DNA of 64,000 bases from NCBI GenBank assembly GCA_907163375.1, contig CAJQUW010011313.1:320501-384500 (forward strand). Reading direction: 5' to 3'. Every line of letters begins with the position of its first letter. Within the stretch, counting starts at the first letter, position 1. Source of the DNA: Prostheceraeus crozeri. Its lineage: Eukaryota; Platyhelminthes; Polycladida; Euryleptidae. The notes under the pieces are model-generated. The model did no database searches. It had not been told where the DNA came from and was given only the letters and a program-made list of their open reading frames with translations. A program made the translations under genes and the position numbers. Below are positions 1-12,497 of this stretch, piece after piece.

Positions 1-1160
1 AAAACCTTTTGGTGATCAATAAAGGTCAACATGATATTTTGCTGTTTCGCGAATGTTCCTTCCATAATCGGAAGTAAATTAGAGATGTGGTCTCGTGCGC
101 CTCTGCCACTCCTGGAGCCAGCTTGTTCTTGTGGAAGTTGGGGAAGAAGGCAGGGTTCGAGACGTGTCTGAATAATTTTCAGCAACAAATCGCTCGCGTG
201 CGGGATCAGAGCAATCGTGCGATAATTACCCATTCTTTTTTGTCACCTTTCTTGTGCAATGGGACGAAAACAGAGGTTTTCCAATCGTTTGGCCACTTTT
301 TCTTCCTCGAGATATTATTGCGGAGATGCTTCATGACTTTGATGATTTGTAATCCTCCTGCTTTTAGTAATTCTGCTGGTACACTGTCGCATCCTGGCGA
401 TTTTCTGTTGACCAGATCCTTAATACTCGTGGCAGCTTCCATTTCGGTTGCCAGCATGTCTGGTTCGAGTTGGCAGTCGTCATCACTTATGAAGAGATCA
501 GTGAGATCAGGATCCCACTGGTATAGTTTTCGCTGTAAACGCTCCAACGTCTTTTCGCGTCAGCCTCTTCAGTCAGCACTGCACCTTCTGATGATCATAA
601 TGAACTGCATCTTGGACTGGAAGTGCCGATGATGGTTTTAATCTCTTTGAAGAGATCTCTCGTTCTGCCAACTTTGCTATCCTCTTCAATCCTTTCACAT
701 GTTCTTTTAAGCTCAGTTTCCTTATCTTTTCTTGCTTGTCGTTGAAAATCTGCATCCAGCTTTTTGAATTCATCCCTATTACCTTCAGCTGTTGCTTGCC
801 GTCGTCGCTCAGCAATCCCGAGGGTTTCTATTGATAAACACGGATTCTTCTTTTTGTTATTGATTTTCGGTGCACATTGCTCTGCAGCCGAAAGAACAGT
901 GTCTCTAATGAAAATCCATTCTTCATTAGGGTCTTCACAGGCACGATCAAGGCATTGAAATCTGTTCTTTAAATCAATAGAGAATTTGTTTTTCGGTATT
1001 TGTTCCAAATCACACTTTGGTCTGAACTTTTGCTTGGGCATACTCTGAAGCTTGCATCGAATTTTTGCAACCAACAAATTATGGTCGGTACCGCAGTCAG
1101 CTCCTGGGTAAGCAACTGTTTGCATCACACCACTTGCCCATTTGGTGGAAAATTTAATAC
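1..1160 (-). mobile_element. LINE fragment: end of endonuclease and start of reverse transcriptase, runs off left edge
   Basis: Degraded non-LTR retrotransposon Pol read on the minus strand. At 1128-595 the frame holds the end of an apurinic-type endonuclease (PGADCGTDHNLLVAKI, with the catalytic SDH-like TDH) and the basic linker with TRDLFKEIK that normally precedes the RT. From 547 to 206 the RT begins in another frame (KSPGCDSVPAELLKAGG, then WPNDWKTSVFVPLHKKGDKK). It continues in a third frame through NYRTIALIPHAS and QEQAGSR to LTFIDHQK, which is RT motif A, cut by the window edge. At least two frameshifts are present. The 5' end is truncated in the endonuclease near 1160. The linker and RT resemble L1/RTE-like and craniofacial-development-protein-2-type elements, but the clade is not certain. 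It is dead as it stands. Confidence 0.85.
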
Positions 1161-3530
1161 ATAAAAGAAATCATAGGAGATAAAAATATGTAGTTAAAAC
1201 ACGCGAGTCAGCAAGAAAGTTGAACAAATGCTCCATCCACACGGCCAGAGCGGCAGTACAAAGGAAGCAATGATGAAGACCGAACTCTTCCAACGGCATT
1301 TTTACGACATGGTTTAAGATGATTTGGTGGACAATCGATCCCCACTACTTGCCTTAATGTCGGCGGTCACAATTGCGACGAGATATCTATTCATTGATCA
1401 TGATTGCTATGACAACATATGACAACTATGATTTGAATTATGTGTGTTTAGCTGAATATTAAGCTAGTTTATATAATCTACGTGGTACATTCATCTTTCA
1501 ACACGGTTACTTTCGCCGCGTAGCACATCTTAAGAACAATTCTATTTTTGACTTCCGTCAGATTCACCACACATCAATTCCATCGCACTGATAGGGCCCA
1601 ATAAATCACTGAAGTTTTACATGCCTTCTGATGATTTATTTCGAACTCGAAGCGCCTAGGAAATTTATTTTATTATTCAGTTTATTGCTTTTCATAGTTA
1701 ATTGCTTAATTCAGTGTTGGGCTATCGAGCTCTTTCGATTAGCAATTTGTCAAAAAAATAATAAATGAATGAATTTGGAATTAAATATTTCACAATACCA
1801 ATCGAATCGGACGAGCAAAAACTATTGTCGAAAGAGAAAATTGAAAAATTGAATTGTATAGTCGACAATAAAAATTTTATTCAACTTTCTGCTGATACAA
1901 AACATTCTCTAAGTTCGATTTTCAAAAAATTGAGACAATGAGGGCATGTTGAGCGTCAAGTTCAGTTAAGCGCAATTTCCAGGTTTCCTTCTTAATTCTT
2001 TATTCATCTCGTCCTTTCAAGTGAATTTTCGAAAAGATCAGCTTCGGTACCTGGACTTGTTGAAGCAAAAGTTGCAGTTCTTTCTAAAGCATTCATTAAG
2101 GCACTTGTGTACATGAGTCACTTAGAACGTGCTGACAATTTCGTATTATATGGCCCGAATATTTGTCAAGGATATTACAGGTTCGTGTCTCTCAGAAATC
2201 GGTCCTGAAGAGCCTTCAATTGAACGTCGCTCAGCTTTATCGTCGGCTATATTGAATAAGTCTATCCTTGTAAAAACACCTTTTGCAAAAATATTACACA
2301 TTTTTTAGATCTACAGATCACATGATTATATTGATCACAATCCTTTTGTCGTAAGCTAAAAAGTTCATCTACACAGTAAAATGTAGATAACATAGGTACC
2401 AACACCGGTATGTAGATTACGGTATATTCTCTGACTCTATTCTAGCGAACAAAAACTGAATGAGAGAAGATGGAAAATTTCTTGACACACCTTGACCATT
2501 TAGTCAAGTGTTTCTTTTCTGTTCCATGTTTCTGTGCACCAAATAGGACTACGAAAGCAAACATAATGCTAGTAGTTTTCTCAAGATCTACATTAGTTTA
2601 TTTCATCACCATATGTACTTGTAGTGATTGCCAATTGAAATACATCTAAAAATTATCCGTTCAATTACACCTCGCAAGTATCAATTTTGTTGTTTTGCTG
2701 TCATATAGATCAATTCATTTGCGTGTGGGTTAGTCTAGAGCGGACATAATCCTATCCCAGCCATTGTATGTAATGGTAGCAAGCGATAGATGTTGACGTA
2801 GATATTCGTCTCTCATCGGCTTGTGTGATGGGTCAAGCGCGTACATTGCAGAAATAGTTAATTAGAGAGCTCCACGAACGGTCAGATTTTAAGCAGGCCT
2901 GTCACGCATCTTTAGTTCAATTTCTTAGTGATGAATTCGTCAAGTGGAAATATTATTCACACCGCTCGACTCTTCACGATCTAAATTTACTGACTGTGCA
3001 CGTTTTGTGTGGTGGTCAATGTTCTGGTTCGTCAGAGTTCAGGCTTGAATTTGCATTACGTCCAATGGAAAATTGATCTTCTTGCGCCTCGAGACTACTT
3101 CTGACCGTGACTATCAGTATTGAAGAATCTCTAGACACAAACACGCAGACATGGCAGTCTCTGTGGTTGCTGTATTCGCACTGAACTTGATGTGGCGTTT
3201 CAGCAAATTCGTAAAAATTTGGCGATGCGAAAATTTTCCGCTTAACAATATTCAAATTCGTTTTTCGTATGAACAGATTGATTTATAAGAAACCCGTTCA
3301 TTGCATTCATTTACTCTATGTAATTCATTAGACCTCCTTTTTATCAAGGTTCAGAAGTGAGAAGAGAAAGTGATCTTTTTTGAAGCAAATTGAATGGTGA
3401 AATGAAACCTTTCATTGCTACGAAGTATGCAATCATCACAATCTCATGGTATACCAGTTATGTGACGTGCAACAAGTGTAGCTGTAGCTGCACACTATGC
3501 AGGAGATTGACAAATGTCAGTAACTATCTG
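1161..3530. other. Non-coding, nothing recognised
   Basis: No recognised gene or repeat with definable ends. The one clean small reading frame is 1765-1941 on the plus strand (58 codons, starting MNEFGIKYFTIP and ending FKKLRQ, lysine-rich, stop TAA directly before the ATG). It resembles nothing I know and could be chance in AT-rich DNA. The minus-strand frame at 3255-3016 is likewise unassigned. Confidence 0.5.
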
Positions 3531-3533
3531 TAA

Positions 3534-6413
3534 GCTATCTGTCAAGCCGTCAAGCTCAAAACCCCTCTCAGGATCAGCTTCAGCAACGTGAGAGGACTGA
3601 GGTCCAATTACGACGACATCAACATCTTCCTGCAAGGTAAGTCACCAGATCTTCTAGCCCTGTCGGAAACCAGGTTAGATCCCAGTGTGTCATCAGGCGA
3701 CGTTACTCCTGATGGATACATATTTCACCGGATGGATAAAGCACCTTGTCATGGTCTTGGAGTCTATGCCAAGACAAGCCTTCCCTTGAGAAGGCTTCGC
3801 AGCTCAGAGGATCCAAGGCATGAGTATCTTGCCTTCATTGCGCCGCTGCAGAAGACCACACTTCTTCTATTTTTCCTATACCGCTCTCCATCAACTAATG
3901 CGGATATTTTCAATGTTCTTTCTGACAAGATCGATTCTCTTCTACAAGAGTATCCCAGCGCTGAAGTTGCCGTTTTTGGTGACTTCAACGTGCACAATGT
4001 TGACTGGCTTGTGCACTCACGCACCACCGATCTCTCCGGTCAGGCAGCCCAGGATTTCGCTGTCTCTCACAACCTTAGTCAAATTGTCACTTGTCCTACC
4101 AGAGTGCCTGACCGAGCTGGGGATACTGGATATCTCCTTGACCTGTTTCTCACCTCAAATCCAACTTGTTTTTCACACAAGGTTACTTCTCCCCTCGGCA
4201 CGTCTGATCACTGTGTTATCACAGTTTCTGGCAAACAAACTTGCTCCACACCGTCTGCACCCTTCCATAGAACAGTTTATCAATTCTCCAAAGCAGACTG
4301 GTGTGGCTTCCGCACTTTTCTTAGTCAAGTTCAAGCTGAGAATTTGATTCTGAGCGAGAACGTCCACAAGTCGGCGCAAGAACTGACAGAGTGGCTTCAG
4401 ATAGGGATGTTGGCCTACATTCCTCACCGTACTTTCCAAATGAAGCCCCACTCACAACCTTGGTTTACACCAGAATGTGCAGCTGCAACTTGCCAGCGTG
4501 ACCACTTTTTCCATAAGTATAAGCGTGACAGTAGCGCTGGCAATCTTGAATTGTACAAAACCGCACGTAGATATTGCAAGGAAACCATACATCAGGCCAA
4601 AAGCCGTTACGCTTTGTATGTACGGAAATCCATTGCTACCCAAAAGCTTGGCTCTAAGGACTTCTGGAGGATTTACAACAGTGTCACCAATAGGAACAAA
4701 TCCTCCATCCCAGCACTCCGTCATGCCGAAGTCAGTACTTCTATGGCGACAACCTCAGCAGACAAAGCCGAGCTTCTTTGCAAAGAGTTTGCGAAGAATT
4801 CGTCATTAGACGATGGAGGTAGAATTCCACCTCCAATTCCCACGCGCACTGATGAGACAGTTAGTCCTCCTTCAGTCACAGTCCGAAACGTCAAAAAGAT
4901 CATCGCCGGTCTCGATAGCTCTAAGTCTAGTGGACCAGATGGCATCCCGGTTTCAAGCATCTCTCACCTGAGCTTTCTCCACTTTTATCTAAACTGTTCA
5001 GTACATGTGTATCCACCGGTGAGTTTCCCTCTTGTTGGAAAGTAGCTTCCGTGGTTCCAGTTCCAAAGAAAGGTTCTGACTCATCTCTTCCATCTAGTTA
5101 CCGTCCTATCAGCCTGCTTCCAATTGCTGGCAAGATTTTTGAAGCAGTGATGAACCAACACATTGTTAACTTCCTTGAAACTCATAACCTTCTATCAGAA
5201 GAACAGTATGGCTTCAGGCACTCTCGATCAACTGCAGATCTTCTTTCATATGTCACTGAACATGTCACTGAGTCGTGTCCTTGACAGACAAGGTGAGACG
5301 AGATCAGTTGCCTTGGATATTTCCAAGGCATTCGATAAAGTCTGGCATCAGGGACTCCTTATGAAGCTCAAGTCCTATGGAGTTGCTAATCAACTCCACA
5401 AACTTCTTGCTTCTTTTCTTAGTGACCGGCAGATATCTGTCGTCTTAGATGGCCAAAAGTCTTCCACCAAGTTTGTCAATGCAGGAGTTCCTCAAGGGTC
5501 AATTTTGGGACCCACTCTTTTTCTGCTGTACATCAACGACCTCCCAGACTGCCTAGTGAGTAAATTGGTGATGTATGCAGATGACACAACACTCTTCAAT
5601 TCCAATGAGCGACTCGCTAAGAACACTCAGCAACGTCAGCAGTTATGCGACGTTCTTAATGAAGACTTACGCAGGGTCTCAGAATGGGGCGCCAATTGGC
5701 TTGTTTCCTTCAATCCTTCAAAAACTCAGAGTATTCTGCACTCACGACTTAAAGGAGATGATGATCATAGCATTAAGATGTCAGATAATAGGATCAGAGA
5801 ACAAGATTCCACAAGAACAAGATTCTCCTTCCTTGGATTGGCGGTTACGAAGGACTTGTCATGGAAACCGTACATCCAATCCATTAGCAAGCAGGCAGCT
5901 CAACGCATTGGTAGTCTCTATCGTGCCAGCAGCTATCTTCCACCACAGACTGTCTGCTATCTTTACAAGTCCACTATTCGTCCTCTGATGGAATATTGTT
6001 GTCATCTGTGGGCAGGCGCCCCACAAACGCATCTTAACCTCCTTGAACGAGTTGAGAAACGTGTCAAGAATCTCATGGGTGAAAAACTTGCTAGCAAGTT
6101 GCAGCCGCTCTCCGTCAGACGGGATGTTGCTTCACTCAGTCTCTTCTACAGGTACTATTTCGGTAGAAGCAGCTCTGCAGTAAATGAGTGCGTACCCAAA
6201 CCTAAGATCTTCTCCAGAAGCACACGCAGAGCTAATGCACTCACATGCTATCATGTGAGCTTAGAACGCGCACGTACTGTGAGTCGCTCGAAAAGCTATT
6301 TTGTTCGCACGGCACAGCTTTGGAATCAGCTTCCCCAGACCACTTTCCCTGACCAATACAATCTTGATACTTTCAAGAGGCGTGCGAACATGTTTCTGAT
6401 GGGGACAGTTTAA
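3534..6413 (+). pseudogene. Endonuclease-reverse transcriptase of the CR1/L2-like LINE, two frameshifts
   Basis: Encodes the enzyme that nicks target DNA and reverse-transcribes the LINE RNA. The endonuclease opens with FSNVRGLRSN (about 3573-3602), followed by LSETRLD, YRSPST, GDFNVHNVDW (from 3978) and TSDH (about 4202), all expected catalytic blocks. RT motifs include SSGPDGIP (about 4930), YRPISLLPIAGKIFE, LDISKAFDKVWH (from about 5313, motif A), NAGVPQGSILGP (motif B) and YADD (5574-5585, motif C). The C-terminal part ends RSKSYFVRTAQLWNQLP and FKRRANMFL, typical of Jockey/CR1/L2-group elements. The frame shifts near 4957 (after GPDGIPV; it resumes as KHLSPELSPLLSKLF) and again near 5270-5285 (after VTEHVTE; it resumes as LDRQGETRSVALD). 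With only two small lesions this looks like a fairly recent insertion. Confidence 0.9.
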
Positions 6414-6495
6414 TCAGATTAGAAGATCTGTTTGTTTTTTTTAATTATTATTTTATTTATTTAAAATAATACAATTTTTACTTTTCATTGAGTAA

Positions 6496-6533
6496 CCCCT
6501 AGCTTCGTTCATGGCTCATAGCTGTGCTAGGGG
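6496..6533 (+). other. 3'UTR hairpin of the LINE
   Basis: The 8-bp arms CCCCTAGC (6496-6503) and GCTAGGGG (6526-6533) are perfectly complementary around a 22-nt loop and end 13 nt before the A-tail. In the L2-clade element UnaL2, a 3' stem-loop is known to be recognised by the element's own RT. A similar role here is inference. Confidence 0.6.
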
Positions 6534-6556
6534 TGAAAATTCAGTTAAAAAAAAAA

Positions 6557-8129
6557 TGATCGCGAGAAACACGAATGTGTAGAAGAATATTCACGGTGTT
6601 CCTTACGGTTCAATAAGTCACAATAATTTATGAATGTTTCGATTAATTGTAACTCTCCATTGATATGCCAATGTCACCTAATTCAATTTGAAGTATTCAA
6701 ATAGATGAACGGCGTGTGAACTGAAGCTTATGAATAAGATTGCACTAAATGGCTTTCATTTAGAAATCCGTAGACCTGAAATGAACGGCGTTCAAAGTAC
6801 TGGGGAACTGGTTATCCTTTGTATCTCGATCACTGACCAGATCTACTGCATTCTGGAGTGTGTACCAATACATTAACTCACATGTACCGTTGCAAAAACC
6901 GAGACAATACGTCTTCGGATGCCATGTATATCTATTTACTTTTTTCTCGTTCTTTACATAATCAACCGGATCAGTGGAGGACTGGTCTCAACGCCACATT
7001 GCAATAACATTCACCACTGTTAGCAATCTGTCGCTCGAAAAGTCGCAAACTCTATTGTTTGAAGTACTTTACAGCAGCACTTTGTAATAAGAATATTTTA
7101 TTTCCATGTTTCGTCGCATGAATATTAAAAATCAAATAATGTCCCTTTTAGATGCTAGATGAAAAATGAAGTCAAGGGAAATTTCGATAAATCATCCACA
7201 GTTTGATATTCTCAGTCATGCTACAATGATTTAGTTTACGCATGATGTGTCCCGGTAAAAGAATGACATGCATTTAAAAAACGCAAAAGCGGTTGCTTAG
7301 GTGATTGTTTGGGCGTATCTTAACAGAAGGGTTCACACTGAAAAGTTTAACAATACGATTCTTGGTAGACAAAGATGTTTAACGGGATTAATATTATCAA
7401 CTAGAAATGTAGGGCGGATCAAATGCAAGCGCAAGGTGCCTGGCTTTCCTGATGATGTTATGAAACTCATTTATGCTTCTACATTTCCATAACTTGTGAA
7501 TCGATAAAGCTTGAAAGATTATTTTGCTCGACCTTTTAATATTTTTGCACTGAAATGATAAGTTCACTTCTGATAATAGTCTGAAAGCAAAATTGATGTT
7601 ATATTTGATTTCCTTCGTTGTAGAATTATTGCACGTATTAATTTCCGTGCGTACTGTTCAAGATTTGTATGTATTAAAATCGAAAGTTCGACGACATTGA
7701 AAGGAAGCGGAAAATTATATTCCATAGTCACCACACACTGCATCTTAAGGGCAAAGTGAATTTGATATCGCAACATGAGCTGAACAAAACGAACATTAAT
7801 CGCTGCACAGCTAGAAATTCGATGCATCTTCAAATACAAAACTCTAGAGAAACTAGACGATAAATAGCGGTACAACGTTTCACTTTGGAGTAATGCAATA
7901 ATCACTTCTCTTTATGGTTGAAAGCCATGCATCAAAAAAATGTACAGTCATGAGTTTTCAACAGAAAACACTAAAGCGGCCGTCGTTGTTTTTTTGGTAT
8001 CAGTGATATGCGTCAAACAAAAGCTAGCACAGTCCATTTATAGATATATATTTCGTGTTGTAGTTCGAGTAGTAGCAGTAGAATGTATTTATTTCAAGGA
8101 CTAAAAATCATTATTGACAAACAAATTCA
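6557..8129. other. Non-coding, nothing recognised
   Basis: No gene or delimited repeat. The frames at 7301-7492 (plus) and 7905-7564 (minus) have no recognisable motif and no support from composition. Confidence 0.5.
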
Positions 8130-9665
8130 TAAAAAGATACAGAAAATCAATTACGAGTGATGAAGTCAGATTCATTTACAAACGACATTGTGAATGGAAT
8201 AAATGATTGTTTACATTTCTGAGTTCTACATGAAGGCACACAAAATTTTCCAGAGTAGCAAATTTTCGTGGATCTAGATACAATAAATGAATGGGATCTG
8301 ATGCAATGTCTATAAAACGACGTCGACTGATTTCGCTCAGCAATAATATATTCAGAACATTTATCAGAAAAAATAATATGGTGTGCTCTTCGGTCAACTT
8401 CTTCAAGCAGTCCAGAAAGATTCACATTGAAACCATGGACATGCATATTCTAAAACACTTCTGACGTAAGTTTTATATAATTGATGTAATTCATGTTCCG
8501 TAAGGCATCCTTTCAACTTCCGGAGTGGATGCAATCGACATGCAATTGCATACAAACCAATTTTTCTGAATGTCTTTCAAACTTCAGATCTTCACTGATA
8601 ATCACACTAAGAATTTCCAACACTTCAACAACCTCAAAAGGTAATGATGAATTCATAAATACTCGTAGCTTCAGATTTGTCTAAACATAACAATTGTTCA
8701 TTTTCTCGACACCAAGACAATACATTTCCAATTTCATCGTTTAGAATCTCAGATAACAACAACTTATCTTTTGACTTTTACAGGTTATAATGATCGTAAG
8801 ATCATCTGCATATTTTACAGCATTAGTATCGTCGCAGCCTCACTTCCAAGTAGTGAAACAGGAATGAAGCCAAAGCTATACCTTGATTAACACAAGATAC
8901 AGTAGAATATGGATGGGGTAATTTCCCTTTGACTTTTACACGGGCAATTCTGTCCTTCAAACATCCCTTTAGTCATAGGATGAAGCCATTTGATAATTTG
9001 AGTCTGTACAATTTCCGAATAAGTAAATCATGATTTAACGCATCAAAAGCGCGCTTCAGGCCAAATCTTTTTAGGACAAAGCCATTCAGATAAATGTCAT
9101 CATAATTTTTCATCAAGCAATCAGTGATAGAAATCACGACCGCAGTTGTCGATTATTTACATCGAAACACATGTAGTTTATTTCCATATGAGCTCTCAAA
9201 TGTTTTTGACATTTCATTTAACAATACTTTTTCTAAAATCTTAGAGGCATGTGCTTAAGGGCCACTCGTTCCAATTTAGGCGTTTCGAATGGCTTTGAGG
9301 TACAGGGATAACAATGGCATGTACAAGCTTCTATCAGGAAAAATTCTTTGATTTATAGAAGACTGCATGATAGACACGAACCGACGCAGAAGTCATGTTC
9401 TTCTGTTTGAGCATTCCAGTTATCATCAATAATGTCTATACCTCCATTACCAGTATTAACAAAGATGTAGAAAAAATCAAAATGATTTGAAATGATAGAC
9501 AATGTACTGAAAACACCATAATTTTGAATTATGAAATTATCAAAACACTGTTCTGAGTATTTTCTATTTTTGTCCCAATCTCGTAGGCGGTATGTTTTCC
9601 ATGTTTCAGTTATTGGCACTTTTATGAGCGGGGTCATCCAATGCTTACTTTTGTTTGACATGGTA
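8130..9665 (-). mobile_element. Ancient LINE, reverse-transcriptase region, heavily decayed
   Basis: Read on the minus strand from about 9665 down to 8130. The first part (9661-9353) has the linker-like KHWMTPLIKVPITETWKTYR. Then, across many stops and shifts, come RT pieces: VIPVPQSH, FGLKRAFDALNHDLL (motif A, with K for the usual S/D before the AFD), LPHPYSTVSCVNQGIALAS (decayed motif B) and KYADDLTII (motif C, about 8817-8790). The tail (8446-8147) ends CRTQKCKQSFIPFTMS, matching the RT C-terminus in Jockey/CR1-type LINEs. This makes one continuous, co-linear LINE despite its decay. It differs in sequence from the copies at 3.5 kb and 62 kb. Confidence 0.7.
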
Positions 9666-11619
9666 ACAATCTTATGAGGAATGCTAACATGAGAATGCCA
9701 ACAGCATAACTTTCGAATTCTTGCTCTGTGTTCTCTCTGCGATGTTCCTCCTATTCACTGAATACCCAGATAGAGTAGAATACCCATGAATTCCCCTCAG
9801 CAATTTTGCAGTACAAACCTTTTGTAGTCCAACTGCAGTTAACTATTTAATAAAACTTAGCTTGTGTCATCTGTTGTCACAATTAGCCTCGATAATTGTC
9901 AGATGAGCAATTTGACCACATCAAATCCGCAGAAGGTGAAATTTTCTGTTGGTGATTCCTTTTCACTCTCTCAAAAGCCAATCAAATTCGACCTTTTGTT
10001 TGACAGCAGATAACGGCTGATAGCTTTCTTGAGGGGAAAACAGCAATACAACAACAAAATACGCGGAGTTAGGAAGAGCGTGCTATCGGCAGAGTCGAAA
10101 GTTACCGAATAACAGAGATGACGTAAAGTTGACTTCGCATGTGTTTTGATTGTTTGAACTCGTTATGTTATCAAAGCATCTCAGGACAAAACTTTTCGCT
10201 AACTTTACAACTGCACAATGCATTTCGTTTCATGTATATACATGAGACTATTTAATCATTTACTCAAATGAGAACTGAATCTGTCGTTTCGTATGCATGA
10301 ATTCATGTGTAGCTTTCGAGTCAGTGGACAATTGTTACAAATCGAAACTGAATACTTCAATTAGCACCTTAGATAAAAGTTGTGAATGCTTCACTTGCAT
10401 GCCAGTGCTGTAAGGTAACTCTCTATTTTTTTGCACTTGATCTAATTTTGGCATACATAAATCCAGCATGTAGAATTTGCCGATTAGTAATCAAAAGTCG
10501 CAAAAAAATATCAAAAAAGTGGGGACATCTCCACTAGGGCAATGCGTCTTCTGCGAGCAGAAGAAAGCAGAATTGTAATAGTGTAGCATAATTCGTACTT
10601 CTGAACAGCAGAAACAGCATTGCCCTGATCTGCGCACTTTGTTGTCCTTCTTGCGACGTTGAAGCGGAGCATGGAGACAGCGTGAAATCTGCCTAAAACT
10701 GACAATCTGTACCGCATTATCATTCATTCGATCTCGGAGTCAAGGAATCTTTTGATATATCGCTACTTTCGCACTGGAAATATGTCACCATCACGAAGTT
10801 TTATACTGTGGAGCATCTCATTCACAATTCGCTCACTTTGATGCTGAAAATTCTGCGTGACATGCTCTTCCTATTCAAAATCATTTAGTCTTGTCAGATG
10901 CTTCAATTTCAGCATGATTGACGTAACACTGAGTCCATCGCAATTTCGCATGTTAAATCTGTTCTCGGACGCTCTGACAGACGAACTGACGGCGGCATCA
11001 CCACTGTCAGCTAGGACTTGGCACGAATCCAAAAACGACTCGTCTGGAATGATAGCATTGAAATCATGAATCAATCGTCATCTTAGCCTAGTATACAGTG
11101 AAAAGCAACGACCACGTCAGCTATTAAGTGATCTACTTAATTGTAAATACAGGGAGCAGTAGTGCCTCTGTAGTTCCATCTTACAAATCATGGTGTTGTG
11201 AAAATTGACATTCAATGGGGAATTTAAAAAATTTGCGAACGCAATTTGAAAATTCATCAACAGACTTTATTGACTTGCATGCAACGAAATAGGGGTGAAT
11301 TTATTTGGTACTTGAGTGACAACAAGAAATTAAAAACATTCGAACTTGTTTTTAAGTTTTTATGAATCTGCTCAATGATAAAGGACACAAAATAATATAC
11401 CTATACTCGTAGGCTGACGCAATTCTTCCATTTGGCTGAGTTTTATCATTCTTTTGTACTAAGTGTTTGACAGGAATGCAGAGTGTACATTTTTTTTGAA
11501 GTCGTTTGACCCAAGCATGTATTGAGCTGCGATGACAAAATTGATTTCTTGAATTTAATTTGATTTCGTTCCGCAGCATAGTCAGGTAGTATGGATGCGG
11601 TAATATTGCAAGAAACAGT
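9666..11619. other. Non-coding, nothing recognised
   Basis: I see no coding region. The 5' part of the decayed LINE might extend into the first few hundred bases, but I could not recover endonuclease motifs. The overlapping minus-strand frames at 10727-10491 and the frames around 10857-11074 carry no recognisable domain. Confidence 0.45.
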
Positions 11620-11627
11620 GTCATAAC

Positions 11628-12489
11628 CATAGTTGGTCACAATCCGTTAACTTCCGTTAATCCGTTAATTGACGGAAGTTAACTTTTTAACTTTCTAAAA
11701 AAGGTTAACGATTAGTTTAACTTCCGTTACTCTCATGGAAGTCCGTTGATCCATTAACTTTTTTTAAAAAATATGCGGCTGAGAGCTCAGCTCATGATGT
11801 CAAGTCAACTATACATACAGGCTTTTGAAGGCTGAGTTAACTTGCTTCACCTTCGTTCAACGTGCACACTGACAACAACGCGCGGCGTCATACAGAATTC
11901 GCATCGGTTTTTGCGTGAAGCTATTCTCTTCACACAATGAGGCAGACAGTGTCAAGAGTGCAGTCATACAAGGTCACAAGAATCGATTCTGTTCCACAAT
12001 GCGGTCTCATTTCGTCTACTCACATGCTCCGAAGTGCCGAACAAATTTCCTTAGTGCAGGAAGAATATGTCAGCCTTATGTGCAAGTGTTTTATTCTTTA
12101 CCGAACGACTCGAATGAAAAAGATAGATGGCTAAAAGCGTTGTGGAATAATTCATCAGAACAAACGACATTACATTTTGTAAGAAGCATTGGCCTGAGAA
12201 CTGCTGTGAGATGATTTAAGTCTTTTTCGAGAAAAGCTACATGGATAGCAAAGATGCAGGCTTATAAGTTTTCACAAGAGGTGTATGGGTTCCTAGCCGA
12301 AGAAAAATAAAGAAACTAAGAATAGCAGGAAATTCATCTTTGAAGACACAATGTTAGCTAAAATACGATTTTAAAGATAACATAAAATTAGCGAATTAAC
12401 GCTTCAACTTTAATTTCCGTTACTTTACTCCCAAATTAACGGATTATTGTTAACGGAACTAACTTTCTTTTTAACGATGCCCAATACTG
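11628..12489. mobile_element. Non-autonomous DNA element with hAT/P-like ends
   Basis: The left end reads CATAGTTGGTCACAATCCG and the right end, on the opposite strand, CAGTATTGGGCATCGTTAA. They share the CA..TG tips and TTGG core. Both subterminal regions are packed with GTTAAC and CCGTTAA motifs (11646-11760 and 12405-12475) in inverted orientation. Flanks are GTCATAAC (11620-11627) and GTCATCAT (12490-12497), matching at 6 of 8 positions, a plausible decayed 8-bp target-site duplication. Eight-base duplications with CA-starting ends fit hAT or P elements. The interior holds a frame at 11915-12214 with weak THAP similarity. Confidence 0.5.
11915..12225 (+). pseudogene. Possible THAP-like zinc-finger remnant
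   Basis: The frame contains FYSLPNDSNEKDRWLKAL, which resembles the THAP pattern of an aromatic, a proline and the invariant W in K-x-W. About 25 residues later, in the next frame, comes FCKKHWPENC, which resembles the C-x2-H end of a THAP finger. The first cysteine pair is not clear, and a frameshift separates the two halves. THAP fingers are the DNA-binding heads of P-element transposases and of some host proteins. The match is short and seen only by eye, so this is tentative. Confidence 0.3.
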
Positions 12490-12497
12490 GTCATCAT

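Larger units (their letters stand above)
3534..6556 (+). mobile_element. CR1/L2-like LINE, nearly complete ORF2 plus 3'UTR and A-tail
   Basis: A non-LTR retrotransposon in the same orientation as WASHC5. It comprises an endonuclease-RT polyprotein (3534-6413), a short T-rich 3'UTR with a strong hairpin at 6496-6533, and a run of ten A at 6547-6556 marking the 3' end. ORF1 is absent: the sequence becomes recognisable only at the first endonuclease motif (about 3567), so the copy is 5'-truncated or the family has only one ORF. A second, much more decayed copy lies at 52751-54275. No target-site duplication could be found around the ends, which is common in this group. Confidence 0.9.

Noticed and set aside
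1765..1941. 58-codon small protein gene
   Set aside because: No homology, no splice or promoter evidence. AT-rich DNA yields such frames by chance.
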